This document shows, piece by piece, positions 1 to 9,296 of a stretch of DNA of 64,000 bases. Location of the stretch: contig JADJGQ010000001.1 of the NCBI GenBank assembly GCA_016708025.1, positions 248,001 through 312,000 of the forward strand, read 5' to 3'. The DNA is from a bacterium. Lineage in GTDB: Bacteria > Zixibacteria > MSB-5A5 > GN15 > FEB-12. The position numbers and the translations under genes were made by a program. Each line of letters starts with the position of its first letter. Position 1 is the stretch's first letter. The notes under the pieces were generated by a model. That model was not told the origin of the DNA. It saw only the letters and a program-made list of their open reading frames with translations, and did not search any database.

Positions 1-1
1 C

Positions 2-1162
2 CGAGTCACTTTCTTGCAGAGCAGCCTCAGCGCGCTCCAGCTCGAGATCAGCTCCGATGGTCAAATTGTCCATCCCAGCCTGGGGATCATCGACCTTCGC
101 GGCACTACTCTCGCCCAGGCGAGAGAAAAGTTGGTTGAACCGCTGCGATCCAGGTATAACGTCAAAGATATGGTCCTAACCGTTGGTGAACCCCGCCCGA
201 TTTCGATATCCATTACTGGTGCCGTGCGCTCACCCGGCTTTTACCGAGTGTACAACTCGCAACGGGTCTCCGATGCCTTGGCCCTTGCCGGCGGGATCAC
301 CTCCGATGGCTCCACCCGGAATATCGTCCTCTCCGGCGGACCGAAACCGCTGGCCGTCGACCTGGACCGTGCCCTCTATCTTGGTGATGATGCCGCCAAT
401 CCCTCTCTCTATGCCGGTTACCATCTCGATGTACCCGTCAAGTCGGCCGAGGCCGTACAGGTGCTTGGCGAAGTACTCCGGCCCCGTGAGATTGAGTTGC
501 GACCAGACGATGATCTCTCCACTCTCCTCGATTTGGCCGGCGGTTTGACCTCCAGTGCAGACTCTGCGGCTATTCGCCTCCTGGGTCAGTCGGACCGCAA
601 TATCTGGCAGCCAGGCATGATCAAAGCCAAAGATATCATTCAGGTGCCACGTCGAAGTGCGAGCGCTGCACAAGGCGTATCGGTGCTTGGCGAAGTGAAG
701 TCACCCGGTAGATTCTCACTCCAATCCCCGCTGACTCTAAGCCAGGCGCTGGAGATGAGCGGCGGACCGACTGAGGATGCCAATGTCGGACGAATAACTG
801 TCTTTCGTATTGCGGAGACTGATCAGTACACACACGCTTCCCGTGAACGATACCCGATCATCGCCGCCAACGAAGATTTTCTCAATATCCAATTGAAGCC
901 GATGGATTCCGTTTTCGTGCCCCGCAAACTTGGTTGGGTTCGCGTCAGCGGGCCGGTCAAAGCACCGGGCCTGTTCCCGTATGTCGAGGGGAAAGACGCT
1001 GAATACTACATCTTCACTGCCGGCGGGATGCTCCCGACTGCCGACCCCGAAAAAGTCGGACTGGTCAACCGCATCTCACATGTACGTCGCCTCGTGTCAG
1101 TCAATACCCGTGTGCTGGATGGTGACGAGGTTGTGGCCCAACTGCGATTGGTGGCACCATGA
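2..1162 (+). CDS. Polysaccharide export protein with SLBB repeats (5' partial)
   Basis: Outer-membrane/periplasmic polysaccharide export protein of the Wza/SLBB class, which forms the exit channel for capsule or exopolysaccharide. The frame is open to the left edge, so the signal peptide and first part of the export domain are missing; the TTG at 14 is not a convincing start. Four SLBB-like units are visible, each with a G-x-V-x-x-P-G/R pattern followed 20 or so residues later by an AGG or SGG turn: ISITGAVRSPG, VQVLGEVLRPR, VSVLGEVKSPG and VRVSGPVKAPG. The stop overlaps the ATG of the Wzz-like gene (ATGA), so the two are translationally coupled. Family is clear; the exact polysaccharide is unknown. 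Confidence 0.85.
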   Translation, partial: RVTFLQSSLSALQLEISSDGQIVHPSLGIIDLRGTTLAQAREKLVEPLRSRYNVKDMVLTVGEPRPISISITGAVRSPGFYRVYNSQRVSDALALAGGITSDGSTRNIVLSGGPKPLAVDLDRALYLGDDAANPSLYAGYHLDVPVKSAEAVQVLGEVLRPREIELRPDDDLSTLLDLAGGLTSSADSAAIRLLGQSDRNIWQPGMIKAKDIIQVPRRSASAAQGVSVLGEVKSPGRFSLQSPLTLSQALEMSGGPTEDANVGRITVFRIAETDQYTHASRERYPIIAANEDFLNIQLKPMDSVFVPRKLGWVRVSGPVKAPGLFPYVEGKDAEYYIFTAGGMLPTADPEKVGLVNRISHVRRLVSVNTRVLDGDEVVAQLRLVAP

Positions 1163-2394
1163 CCGAACCACGCGAAAACAATGTCTGGCTCTTCCTCGAA
1201 TTGATGGCCCGTCGCCGTGGGATGATCATTGGCCTAACCCTGCTCGCGACCGTCGTTGCCGCAGTGATCTCGCTGGTCCTTCCCAAATGGTATCAGGCCG
1301 AGGCGCTTCTGCTTCCACCAAAAGATGTCTCTACCACCATGGAAAGCCTCTCGCGTCTTGAGGAAGTTATTTCCGTGACCGGCGGACTGAATCTTCCTGT
1401 GATGGTGACTCCCTCTGATGTGTATGCGCGCATCCTTCGAAGCAGGACCATCTCTGATCGGATCTCCGCACAATTTGATCTTCAGCAGCGCTACGAAACT
1501 GCCACTCGCACGGAAACCTATGACGCCTTGATGAAACATGCCGTCTTCCGCGTCACCGAAGAAGGACTGCTCAGCATTCAGGTGGAGGACAAAGTTCCGG
1601 AGACTGCCGCAGCTATTGCCAACGCTTTTGTTGATGAGATCAATCGGGTCAATCAGGAAATAGTCACCGGCAGAGCACGCAAAAATCGCGAATTCATCGA
1701 GGGGAGACTCAACCAGGTTCGTACCGAACTCGATTCCGCCCGCGCCTCACTTGAGCATTTCCAGCGCACCTATCGGACGGTCGATTTCGATGAACAGACT
1801 CGCCTCGCCATTGAGCAGGCAAGTAACCTGAAAGTCTCGCTTGCCCAGACTGAACTCGACCTGCAAATCGCCGAGCAGTCGCTCGGAAAAGACCATCCTG
1901 ACCTGATGGTCCGTCGCCAGCGTCGGGCCATTCTCAAGCAACAGCTTGAGCGCCTGGAGGTCGGCGGAGCGGATTCCTCCTATTTCTCGCTGCCGGTCGC
2001 ATCCATCCCGGCTCTGCGTGGCCAGTACGAAATGCTCTACAGCAAAGTGAGAGTCTCTGAAGTGCTCTTCAACACTTTGCTTGAGCAGTTGGAACAGGCC
2101 AAAATCCAGGAAAGCAAGGAGTCGCCCACAATCTCAGTTTTGGATCGCGCTTCGGTGCCTGAGTTACGCAGTCGCCCGAAACGAACCCTGATAGTCGGTG
2201 GCACTTTCCTGCTCTCGCTCATCTTTTCGATTTTTCTCGCTTCGCTGTTTGAATATATGGACCGGCTCCAGGAGCGTCGCCCCGAGGATCACGAGCGCGC
2301 CCAGTATGTAGCCGGGGCCTTTTTCGGCTGGCTTCCCGGGGTGAAACGCAATCCACGCGGCTCATCCCCTTCCTCTCGACGCGACAAGGAGTAA
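1159..2394 (+). CDS. Wzz/GumC-type polysaccharide chain-length determinant
   Basis: Inner-membrane polysaccharide co-polymerase (411 aa) that would set chain length and connect the polymerase to the SLBB export channel encoded just upstream. There is a membrane segment near residues 15-36 and another near 340-365, with a long charged periplasmic coiled-coil region between them (EFIEGRLNQVRTELDSA and following), the classical Wzz layout. The PxxP-type stretch before the second segment (VPELRSRPKRTL) is typical of the family. No BY-kinase/Walker domain follows, so this is the kinase-free form. ATG overlaps the upstream stop by 4 bp. Confidence 0.85.
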   Translation: MTEPRENNVWLFLELMARRRGMIIGLTLLATVVAAVISLVLPKWYQAEALLLPPKDVSTTMESLSRLEEVISVTGGLNLPVMVTPSDVYARILRSRTISDRISAQFDLQQRYETATRTETYDALMKHAVFRVTEEGLLSIQVEDKVPETAAAIANAFVDEINRVNQEIVTGRARKNREFIEGRLNQVRTELDSARASLEHFQRTYRTVDFDEQTRLAIEQASNLKVSLAQTELDLQIAEQSLGKDHPDLMVRRQRRAILKQQLERLEVGGADSSYFSLPVASIPALRGQYEMLYSKVRVSEVLFNTLLEQLEQAKIQESKESPTISVLDRASVPELRSRPKRTLIVGGTFLLSLIFSIFLASLFEYMDRLQERRPEDHERAQYVAGAFFGWLPGVKRNPRGSSPSSRRDKE

Positions 2395-2397
2395 ATG

Positions 2398-3156
2398 ATG
2401 TCATCTTCCATAGTTTCATCCTCAGCCAGGATCGGTAGCGGCACCACCTATGGCCAATTTTGTGTCATCAGCGATCAGGTAACGATCGGCGCCGGCTGCG
2501 TCATCGGCAATCAGGTGATCATCCACGACGGCACTACCATTGGCGACAATGTCCGGATCGATGACGGCACCGTGATCGGCAAACGCCCGATGCGCGCCGC
2601 CAACAGCGCCGTCACTTCCGACAAAGAAGTCCCTGCCTCGAAGATCTCCGCGAATTGCATTATCGGAACACATGTCGTTATCTACCGCGGATGCGAAATA
2701 GGGAATAAGGTCCTCGTCGCCGATCTCTCCACCATTCGCGAAAATGTCACTATCGGCGACTTCACCATCGTTGGGCGTGGAGTTGCGATCGAGAATTTCT
2801 GCAAGATCGGCAGTTACGTAAAACTTGAGACAAACGTTTATATCACCGCTTATTCGGAGCTGGAAGATCGCGTGTTTGTCGCCCCGTGTGTAGCTACCTC
2901 GAACGACAACTACATCGGTCGCTCCGAAGAACGCTTCAAGCACTTTAAAGGTGTCACTATCAAGAAGGGAGGGCGCGTCGGCGTTAATGCCACCGTGCTT
3001 CCCGGAATCACTATAGAGCAAGATACTCTGGTCGCTGCCGGTGCGTTGGTCACCAAAGACACACCAGCCGGTAAGATCATCGCCGGTGTGCCGGGCAAAG
3101 TATTCCGCGATGTTCCGGAAGAGCAGTTACTGAAAAACCAGGGTTGGAAGGAGTAA
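2398..3156 (+). CDS. Left-handed beta-helix (hexapeptide) acyltransferase
   Basis: Hexapeptide-repeat acyltransferase of about 252 aa. Repeated [IV]G-x-x-[CVN]-x-[IV] turns run through nearly the whole protein (IGAGCVIGNQVIIHDGTTIGDNVRIDD region, then IGTHVVIYRGCEIG, VGVNATVLPGITI), which form the LbH prism. Enzymes like this acetylate a UDP-aminosugar (WbpD/PglD/FdtC type), and the DegT aminotransferase immediately downstream would provide the amino group. Two ATGs lie in tandem at 2395 and 2398; AAGGAG at 2386-2391 gives better spacing to the second. The exact acyl donor and sugar cannot be read from sequence. Confidence 0.8.
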   Translation: MSSSIVSSSARIGSGTTYGQFCVISDQVTIGAGCVIGNQVIIHDGTTIGDNVRIDDGTVIGKRPMRAANSAVTSDKEVPASKISANCIIGTHVVIYRGCEIGNKVLVADLSTIRENVTIGDFTIVGRGVAIENFCKIGSYVKLETNVYITAYSELEDRVFVAPCVATSNDNYIGRSEERFKHFKGVTIKKGGRVGVNATVLPGITIEQDTLVAAGALVTKDTPAGKIIAGVPGKVFRDVPEEQLLKNQGWKE

Positions 3157-3164
3157 TTCGTATC

Positions 3165-4274
3165 ATGGGAGTCCCGCTACTTGACCTCACCCGCCAATAT
3201 GCCTACCTGAAGCCGGAATTGGACAAGGCGGTTATCAATGTCCTCACCCACGGCAAGTTTATCCTTGGACCAGAGGTCGCCGAACTCGAGAAGCAGATCG
3301 CCGCTTACTGCAAAACAAAGTATGCGATCGGCGTTGCCTCCGGAACTGATGCCCTGATGGTAGCTCTCCATGCGTGCGGTGTTGGCCCCGGCGATGAAGT
3401 CATCACCTCAAATTTCTCCTTCTTTGCATCGGCTGGTGTGGTTGCCCGTCTTGGTGCGACACCGGTCTTTGTTGATATCGAGCCGGACAGCTACAACATC
3501 GATCCGAAACTGATCGAAAAAGCGATCACCAAAAAAACTAAAGTGATCATGCCGGTTCATCTCTTCGGCCAGTTGGCTGATATGGACCCGATCAACGAAA
3601 TAGCCAAGAAGCACGGACTCAAAGTTGTCGAAGATGGCGCCCAGTCGATTGGTGCAGAGTACAAAGGACGTCCCTGTGGCTCGATGGGTGACCTTGGTTG
3701 CTTCTCTTTCTTCCCCTCAAAAAATCTTGGTGCTGGTGGCGATGCCGGCATTATCACCACAAACAGCGAAGAGCTGTATGAACTCTGCCGCATTCTCCGC
3801 GAGCACGGTCAGAAGCCGCAATACTATCATCGCATCGTCGGCTACAACTCCCGACTCGATACCATTCAGGCCGCCATGCTTTTGGTCAAATTGCCGTATC
3901 TGCGGAAATGGTCCGAAAAACGGATTGAACATGCCAAACGCTACGACAAAGAACTGGCTGGTGTCCCCGGAATAATGACTCCGCCCGTGATGCCGTACAG
4001 CACTTTTCATATTTACAACCAGTACACGTTGGCTTCACCAAAGCGCAAGACGGTTTTCGAAGGGCTCCGCGCTGCCGGAATCGGTACCGCCATCTATTAT
4101 CCGGTTCCGTTCCATATGCAGGATTGCTTCAAGTATCTTGGATACAAGGAAGACCAGTTCCCGCATTCAACTAAAGCCGGCGATGAGGTCTTTTCGATCC
4201 CGATCTATCCCGAAATGACCGAACAGGAACAGACCGAAGTGATCGCCACGGTCAAGAAGCTGGCGACCGCGTAA
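3165..4274 (+). CDS. DegT/DnrJ/EryC1-family sugar aminotransferase
   Basis: PLP-dependent aminotransferase of about 369 aa that converts a keto-sugar nucleotide to an amino sugar. It shows the GTDALMVAL substrate/PLP loop, the VFVDIEPDSYNIDP segment, EDGAQSIGAEYKG with the PLP-ring Asp, and FFPSKNLGAGGDAG with the Schiff-base Lys. ATG 3165 is chosen because GGAAGGAG lies 11 nt upstream and the product then begins MGVPLLDLTRQYAYL, as in the family; a TTG at 3144 would overlap the previous gene. It works in the same pathway as the hexapeptide acyltransferase before it. A rho-independent terminator follows. Confidence 0.88.
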   Translation: MGVPLLDLTRQYAYLKPELDKAVINVLTHGKFILGPEVAELEKQIAAYCKTKYAIGVASGTDALMVALHACGVGPGDEVITSNFSFFASAGVVARLGATPVFVDIEPDSYNIDPKLIEKAITKKTKVIMPVHLFGQLADMDPINEIAKKHGLKVVEDGAQSIGAEYKGRPCGSMGDLGCFSFFPSKNLGAGGDAGIITTNSEELYELCRILREHGQKPQYYHRIVGYNSRLDTIQAAMLLVKLPYLRKWSEKRIEHAKRYDKELAGVPGIMTPPVMPYSTFHIYNQYTLASPKRKTVFEGLRAAGIGTAIYYPVPFHMQDCFKYLGYKEDQFPHSTKAGDEVFSIPIYPEMTEQEQTEVIATVKKLATA

Positions 4275-4306
4275 GGGAGACTGCTTCCTGAATACACGGA
4301 AAGCTG

Positions 4307-4333
4307 AAAGGACCGGCCACGCCGGTCCTTTTG
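4307..4333 (+). terminator. Rho-independent terminator after aminotransferase
   Basis: Stem AAAGGACCGGC (4307-4317), loop CAC, then GCCGGTCCTTTT. An 11-bp near-perfect stem followed by a T-run, between the aminotransferase and the flippase gene. It suggests that the 5' half of the polysaccharide locus is a separate transcript or is attenuated here. Confidence 0.85.
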
Positions 4334-4343
4334 TCTGAACGAT

Positions 4344-5912
4344 ATGACTGACAAACCCACCATCAACTCCGCCTCAACTCGCTCAATTGCCGCCATCGTA
4401 GGTGTGGCCGGGGTGGTCTTTGTCTCCAAACTGCTGGGACTTGGCAGAGAGATAGTGGTCGCCGATAGGTTCGGAACTTCCGCCGAATATGATCTTTATC
4501 TCATCGCGATCATGCTCCCTGCCTTGGCCTACGGCATCATTAATTTCGCTTCGTATTTCTTGCTCGTCCCGTATCTCACTCGCTTTCTCGAGAAAAGGCC
4601 CGCTGATGGCGGATGGCGGTCGATCTGGGGGCTGTTCAATCGAAGTATTCTCTTCTCGCTTGCAATTGCTTTCCTCATCATGCTCGGTGCGCCATTTCTG
4701 ATGCGGATCTGGGCGGGAGATTATGGTGGCGTGGAATTCAAATTGATCGTCTTTTACTGCCGGATCATTGCGCTGATGGTCGTTCTTGGAACTTCCGAAG
4801 CCTATCTCCGCGCGCTGTTGAATGTCCGCCACGTTTTCACATGGCCAGCCGGCGGCTATATCGTCGAGAATATTTTGTTCATTACCGCAGTAGTGCTTTT
4901 CCATAACCTCCTCGGCGTCGGAGCAATTATTATTGGCCTGCTCGGGGGGATGATCGGACAGAATATCTTTCTCGCGGCGCGTCTTATCCCCTCAGGCGGT
5001 ATCGCCAAATATCGCCTTTCTCTCAAGACTGAGCATATGGATGGGATGGTCTCGACCATCCTGCTCTTACTCGGCATCGAACTGGTCAACCGATCTTATT
5101 TCCTGTTTGACCGTTTTGTCGCCACAGATTTTGGTGTCGGAATCATTTCATCGCTCAACTACAGTCAGGTACTGGTGCAGTTGCCCGATGCGGTGGTCGG
5201 TTTCGCGATCGCTTCGGTTGTTTTCCCAAAATTCGCCGGCGCCGATCTGAGCAAACAGGATAACGCTTTCGGCAAGCTGTACCGGAATGCCATTGTCGGG
5301 GGGATGCTCCTGACCATTCCTCTGGCGGCGTTTTTTCTGGTCAATGCTACCGATCTCGTGCAAGTAGTCTTCTTTCGCGGACGGTTCGACGCGAGTTCAG
5401 TCGAGATGACCGCAACGCTGTTGCGTCCCTATACTCCCACAATTGTCGCACTCTTTGTGATCTCCACCTCCCTGCGAGCGGCGTATGGACAGGGGTGGAC
5501 CAAGCAGGTGCTCTATCTTGCACTAATCGCCCTGGCCGTCAAGGCGACAGCAACTCTCGTTTTGCCGGGCTTCATAGGTTACCCCGGAATTACCGTCGCG
5601 ACTTCGATTTCGTTTACCTTGATGGCGGTCGGTTTGTTGCTCCTTTGCCTGACAAAGATCCGCGCCAATGCGGACATCTCTTTACTACCGGGCATTCTCA
5701 GACTGATTTTGGCTGGGGCGATCTCTGGCCTTGCTGGCTATCTTTTTGCAAGTCCGATCGATTCGTTACTTCCCGGCAACTCCTTCGGGGAGGCCGTCGG
5801 CAGGCTGGCCATCTCCGGCCTGACGATTCTGGCCGCCTTTTTAGCGGCCGCATTGTTATTTGGCTTCCGTCCCTATTTCGCATTATTATTCCGGCGGAAA
5901 TATGTCAGCTAA
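4344..5912 (+). CDS. MurJ/MviN-like lipid-linked oligosaccharide flippase
   Basis: Multi-pass inner-membrane protein of the MOP superfamily, 522 aa with about 14 hydrophobic segments. The N-terminal VVFVSKLLGLGREIVVADRFGTSAEYDLY block matches the MurJ signature, and VVFPKFAGADLSKQD and VVFFRGRFDASSVEMTA correspond to the conserved TM7-8 region. MurJ flips lipid II; in a polysaccharide locus the paralogue may instead flip an undecaprenyl-linked repeat unit. No clear ribosome-binding site precedes the ATG, which sits 11 bp after a terminator hairpin. It overlaps the start of the glycosyltransferase gene by 11 bp. Confidence 0.82.
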   Translation: MTDKPTINSASTRSIAAIVGVAGVVFVSKLLGLGREIVVADRFGTSAEYDLYLIAIMLPALAYGIINFASYFLLVPYLTRFLEKRPADGGWRSIWGLFNRSILFSLAIAFLIMLGAPFLMRIWAGDYGGVEFKLIVFYCRIIALMVVLGTSEAYLRALLNVRHVFTWPAGGYIVENILFITAVVLFHNLLGVGAIIIGLLGGMIGQNIFLAARLIPSGGIAKYRLSLKTEHMDGMVSTILLLLGIELVNRSYFLFDRFVATDFGVGIISSLNYSQVLVQLPDAVVGFAIASVVFPKFAGADLSKQDNAFGKLYRNAIVGGMLLTIPLAAFFLVNATDLVQVVFFRGRFDASSVEMTATLLRPYTPTIVALFVISTSLRAAYGQGWTKQVLYLALIALAVKATATLVLPGFIGYPGITVATSISFTLMAVGLLLLCLTKIRANADISLLPGILRLILAGAISGLAGYLFASPIDSLLPGNSFGEAVGRLAISGLTILAAFLAAALLFGFRPYFALLFRRKYVS

Positions 5913-6963
5913 ACGGATCGTCATATTCGGGTTTGCCCAGTCAGTGCATATTCAGCGATGGGTCGCTGGACTGCAATCGCGCGGCTATGAGATCAAGTTG
6001 ATCTCGCTGGGCGGGGAGAAGCTCCCCAACACTGAAACGGTTATCTTCCCGCATGACTCCCGCGCCGAATATATCTGGAAGTCCGGAGATGCTGTCCGCG
6101 AGGCGAAGAAGTTTGATCCCGCCCTGGTGCATGTGCACTATGCCGGCGGATTCGGTCTCTGGTCATGGCGCATGGGATTCAAACCGACTGTCATCTCCAT
6201 CTGGGGAAGTGACCTTCGCGAATTCTCCAAAAGCTGGCCTAAACTCTCCTTCCTTCGCGCGACCCTTAATCAAGCAACGGCCCTGACCGTTACCAGCCGC
6301 TTCCTGCTGGAATCGACCAAGTCGCTTTTCCCTGATCTGGAGAAACGACTCGAGTTCATTCCGTTTGGTGTTGAACTCCCCAACGAGGTTCCACCACTCC
6401 CGGCCGGCCCCCCCAGACTCTGCTTTATCAAACATTACGAGCCGACCTATGCGCCGGATATCCTGATCAGGGCAATGGCCGAAGTGAAGAAAGAGATTCC
6501 CGACATCCGCCTCTCCATGGCCGGAAAGGGAAGCATGGCTCTCCAACTGCAAGAGATGATTCAGTCCCTGGATCTTGAGGACCAGGTCAAACTGGTCGGA
6601 TGGATCGACAAAGATTGGGTCTATCACTTTATTGCCGAGCACAATTTCATGGTGATGCCGTCGCGCAACGAGGCATTCGGCGTCGCCGCCTTAGAGGCCG
6701 CCGCATGCGGACGACCGGTGATCGGCACCACTGTCGGAGGGATTCCGGAGGTCATTCTCAGCAATTTGACCGGCATCCTGGTCCCGCCGGATGATCCGAC
6801 CGCCCTTGCCGAGGCTATCATCAAACTGGCCAAAGACCGCGCCCTGCAGCAGCAGATGGGAGAGGCCGGACAGCGCTATGTGCTGGCCAATTACACCTGG
6901 GATAAATCGCTCGACCTGATGTGCAGCCTCTACGAAAGACTGACCGATGCCGCCAATCGCTAA
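5902..6963 (+). CDS. GT4-family glycosyltransferase
   Basis: GT-B-fold retaining glycosyltransferase of about 353 aa, cytoplasmic or membrane-associated, expected to add a sugar to the lipid-linked repeat. The C-terminal half has the classic EX7E donor-binding motif in SRNEAFGVAALEAAACGRPVI and GGIPEVI, and a VPPDDPTALAEAI segment. The N-terminal half begins KRIVIFGFAQSVHIQRW. ATG 5902 lies inside the end of the flippase gene and is preceded by a GGCGGA ribosome-binding site; a longer frame from 5860 would only extend into the flippase. Its stop overlaps the next aminotransferase start by 17 bp, so it is in an operon. Confidence 0.87.
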   Translation: MSAKRIVIFGFAQSVHIQRWVAGLQSRGYEIKLISLGGEKLPNTETVIFPHDSRAEYIWKSGDAVREAKKFDPALVHVHYAGGFGLWSWRMGFKPTVISIWGSDLREFSKSWPKLSFLRATLNQATALTVTSRFLLESTKSLFPDLEKRLEFIPFGVELPNEVPPLPAGPPRLCFIKHYEPTYAPDILIRAMAEVKKEIPDIRLSMAGKGSMALQLQEMIQSLDLEDQVKLVGWIDKDWVYHFIAEHNFMVMPSRNEAFGVAALEAAACGRPVIGTTVGGIPEVILSNLTGILVPPDDPTALAEAIIKLAKDRALQQQMGEAGQRYVLANYTWDKSLDLMCSLYERLTDAANR

Positions 6964-8116
6964 GATACCGCTCTACGATCTGGCTCTCAGTCGAGCCGCA
7001 ATTGCAGAGACGACTGCGACGCTCAGATCCGGGTGGCTTGCCACCGGTGCAAAGGCGAAGGCATTCGAGTTGAAGATCGCCGCTCATTGCGGGATCAGAC
7101 ATGCCGCGGCGGTCTCGTCGGCCACGGCGGGTTTGCAGTTGGCCCTGTATCTGGCGGCATTCAAAGGTGGTTCCGAAGTTATCACCACGCCGTACACGTT
7201 CATTGCGACCACGACTTCCATCATCGCGGCTGGGCTCACTCCCGTCTATTGTGATATTGACCCGGATACTCTGAATCTCGATACCGCCAAGCTTGCTCGC
7301 AAGATCACCAGGCGAACGGGCTTGATTCTCCCGGTGGACATCGCCGGTCATCCTTGCGACTATTCGGCGATGCGCGAGATCTGTAAAGGAAAAGAGATAC
7401 AGATAGTCTCGGACTCCGCGCATGCCTTCGGCTCGCTCTATCGTGGCGAGGCTATACCGCACTGGACTGACCTCTCCGTTTTCTCATTCCACGCAACCAA
7501 AAACCTTACCACCGGCGAAGGGGGGGCGATCCTCTCTCGGAATGGCAAGCTCATTGAGCGGGCGCGGCGGCTCTCCCGCCACGGTATCACCCGTGATGCC
7601 TGGATGCGGAAACAGGGGAGAGGATGGCAGTACGATATACCTGAAATCTGGATGAAGGGGAACCTGCCGGACATCCTCGCCTCAATCGGTCTTGGCGAGC
7701 TTACCACCTTCGACCAGCGTCAGGCGAAACGCCGCAAGATCGTCGAAAGGTACGCGCACAATCTGAGGCATATGCAGGATTACCTTGAATTACCTGTTGA
7801 GCGTCCGAACTGCCTGTCCGCCTGGCATCTCTACATCATCAAGCTGGTCACGAAGCGCCTGACTATCGACCGCGCCGGGTTTATCGAGGCGATGGCCCGC
7901 AAATCTGTCGAGTGCGGCGTGCACTATATCCCTATCCCTGACTTCTCCGCCTTTGCCGGCTCTCGTCCCAATCTCGGCAGTTTCCCCGTCATGGACGAAG
8001 TCGCCCCGCGTACGGTTACCCTGCCGCTTTATCCGACCCTATCGCTTAAACAGGTCGATTATATCTGCGAATCGATCGAGGCGGTTATCAAGCGGAATAT
8101 CCGTCGCACCCGCTAG
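6947..8116 (+). CDS. Second DegT/DnrJ/EryC1-family aminotransferase
   Basis: PLP-dependent sugar aminotransferase, 389 aa. Motifs: SSATAGLQLALYL (PLP phosphate loop), YTFIATTTSIIAAGLTPVYCDIDPDTLNLD, DSAHAFGSLYRG with the PLP-ring Asp, and SFHATKNLTTGEGGA with the catalytic Lys. It is clearly diverged from the aminotransferase at 3165, so the two probably act on different keto-sugars. Similar enzymes make UDP-4-amino-sugars in O-antigen pathways. Start overlaps the glycosyltransferase end. Confidence 0.87.
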   Translation: MPPIAKIPLYDLALSRAAIAETTATLRSGWLATGAKAKAFELKIAAHCGIRHAAAVSSATAGLQLALYLAAFKGGSEVITTPYTFIATTTSIIAAGLTPVYCDIDPDTLNLDTAKLARKITRRTGLILPVDIAGHPCDYSAMREICKGKEIQIVSDSAHAFGSLYRGEAIPHWTDLSVFSFHATKNLTTGEGGAILSRNGKLIERARRLSRHGITRDAWMRKQGRGWQYDIPEIWMKGNLPDILASIGLGELTTFDQRQAKRRKIVERYAHNLRHMQDYLELPVERPNCLSAWHLYIIKLVTKRLTIDRAGFIEAMARKSVECGVHYIPIPDFSAFAGSRPNLGSFPVMDEVAPRTVTLPLYPTLSLKQVDYICESIEAVIKRNIRRTR

Positions 8117-8155
8117 CCTCTTGTCAATCGCCACCGGCTGTTGTATCTATTAGGT

Positions 8156-9151
8156 ATGCCCGCTAATCTACCACCCCAGTATTATGAGCTTGAACGCGAG
8201 TTCCGTGCCTGCAAGGATCCGCAGGAGAAACTCCGCATGGCGCAGGAGCTGCTGCGCATCATGCCGAAACATAAGGGGACAGACAAGCTCCAAGCCGAGA
8301 TGAAAGCGAAGATCTCTCTCCTTCGCAAAGAGATCGAACAGGCCCATTTGCAGCCGGGCGGGAAGCATGGGGGAGTAGCGCACGATTATATCGAATCCGA
8401 GGGCTCGGCCCAGATCATTTTCATCGGCGCTCCCAACTCGGGGAAATCATCGCTCTTGGCTTCGATGACCCATGCCAAGCCGATCGTCGCCGACTATCCG
8501 TATTCTACGCGTGAGCCGCTGACCGGCATGACCACCTTCGAAACCGTCCATTTCCAACTGATCGATACGCCACCAATCTCCGATGAACTCTTCGAAACGT
8601 ACATGCCCAATCTGGTGAGAAACGCCGATATTGTCGCTCTGGTCTGCGACCTGACCGATCCCCAGATCAAACCGCACACCGAATTTCTGCTCAATGCACT
8701 GGAGGAGAAGAAGATTCGTTTGATGCCGAATCTGGACAAACCGCCGGATGATCTTCGCTTTGTCGGAAAACGAACGCTCATTCTCGCGCACAAATGCGAT
8801 GATGAATTACCCGAAGTCCGTGCCTGGCTCGATCAGCGCTTCGCCGGATTCACCATCATCCCAACCACCATTCTGGAGGAAACCACTCTCGGCGATCTGA
8901 TGCGGGCGGTTTTCCAGTCACTCAATGTCATTCGCGTATATACCAAACATATCGGGAAGGAGGTCGAACTGATCGACCCGGTCATCCTGCCGATCGGCGC
9001 TACTGTCGAGGAAGCCGCTGGCGCGATCCACAAAGACTTCGCCGCCAACCTGAAGTTCGCCAAAGTTTGGGGGGCGGGGAAATTCGATGGTCAGCGGGTG
9101 CAGAAGGACTTTGTCCTCTCCGACCGGGACATCATCGAATTCCACATCTGA
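8156..9151 (+). CDS. Obg/DRG-like GTPase with TGS domain
   Basis: GTP-binding protein of about 331 aa related to archaeal/eukaryotic DRG and bacterial Obg-type GTPases. The N-terminal helical region (PPQYYELEREFRACKDPQEKL ... LRIMPKHKGTDKLQAEMK) precedes a G domain with G1 GAPNSGKSS at residues 91-99, a G3-like region at QLIDTPPISDE (DTPP rather than DxxG) and a G4-like AHKCD. The C-terminus is a TGS domain that ends SDRDIIEFHI. Members of this group are thought to act on ribosomes, but this clade is uncharacterised as far as I know. ATG 8156 is preferred to TTG 8141 because the family starts at MPANLPPQYYE. The G4 motif reads HKCD instead of NKxD. Confidence 0.82.
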   Translation: MPANLPPQYYELEREFRACKDPQEKLRMAQELLRIMPKHKGTDKLQAEMKAKISLLRKEIEQAHLQPGGKHGGVAHDYIESEGSAQIIFIGAPNSGKSSLLASMTHAKPIVADYPYSTREPLTGMTTFETVHFQLIDTPPISDELFETYMPNLVRNADIVALVCDLTDPQIKPHTEFLLNALEEKKIRLMPNLDKPPDDLRFVGKRTLILAHKCDDELPEVRAWLDQRFAGFTIIPTTILEETTLGDLMRAVFQSLNVIRVYTKHIGKEVELIDPVILPIGATVEEAAGAIHKDFAANLKFAKVWGAGKFDGQRVQKDFVLSDRDIIEFHI

Positions 9152-9192
9152 GCTTCATCGCTCACTCTCAAGTCTGAGTCGTTTGCCCGGCA

Positions 9193-9231
9193 ACGTCATT
9201 GCGAGGAGCGCAGCGACGAAGCAACCCCCTG
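9193..9231. repeat. Dispersed REP-like palindromic element (TCATTGCGAGGAGC type)
   Basis: The stretch with GTCATTGCGAGGAGCGCAGC then GACGAAGCAACCCC matches a dispersed intergenic element seen in many bacterial genomes. It lies in the short gap between the GTPase and the membrane protein. Imperfect inverted repeats within it could form a hairpin. It codes for nothing. Confidence 0.6.
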
Positions 9232-9296
9232 CATTCAGCACCCACCCCTCTCGCATTCCCCCTTGACTTTCCCCTTCAACCGCAGAACATTACCGC

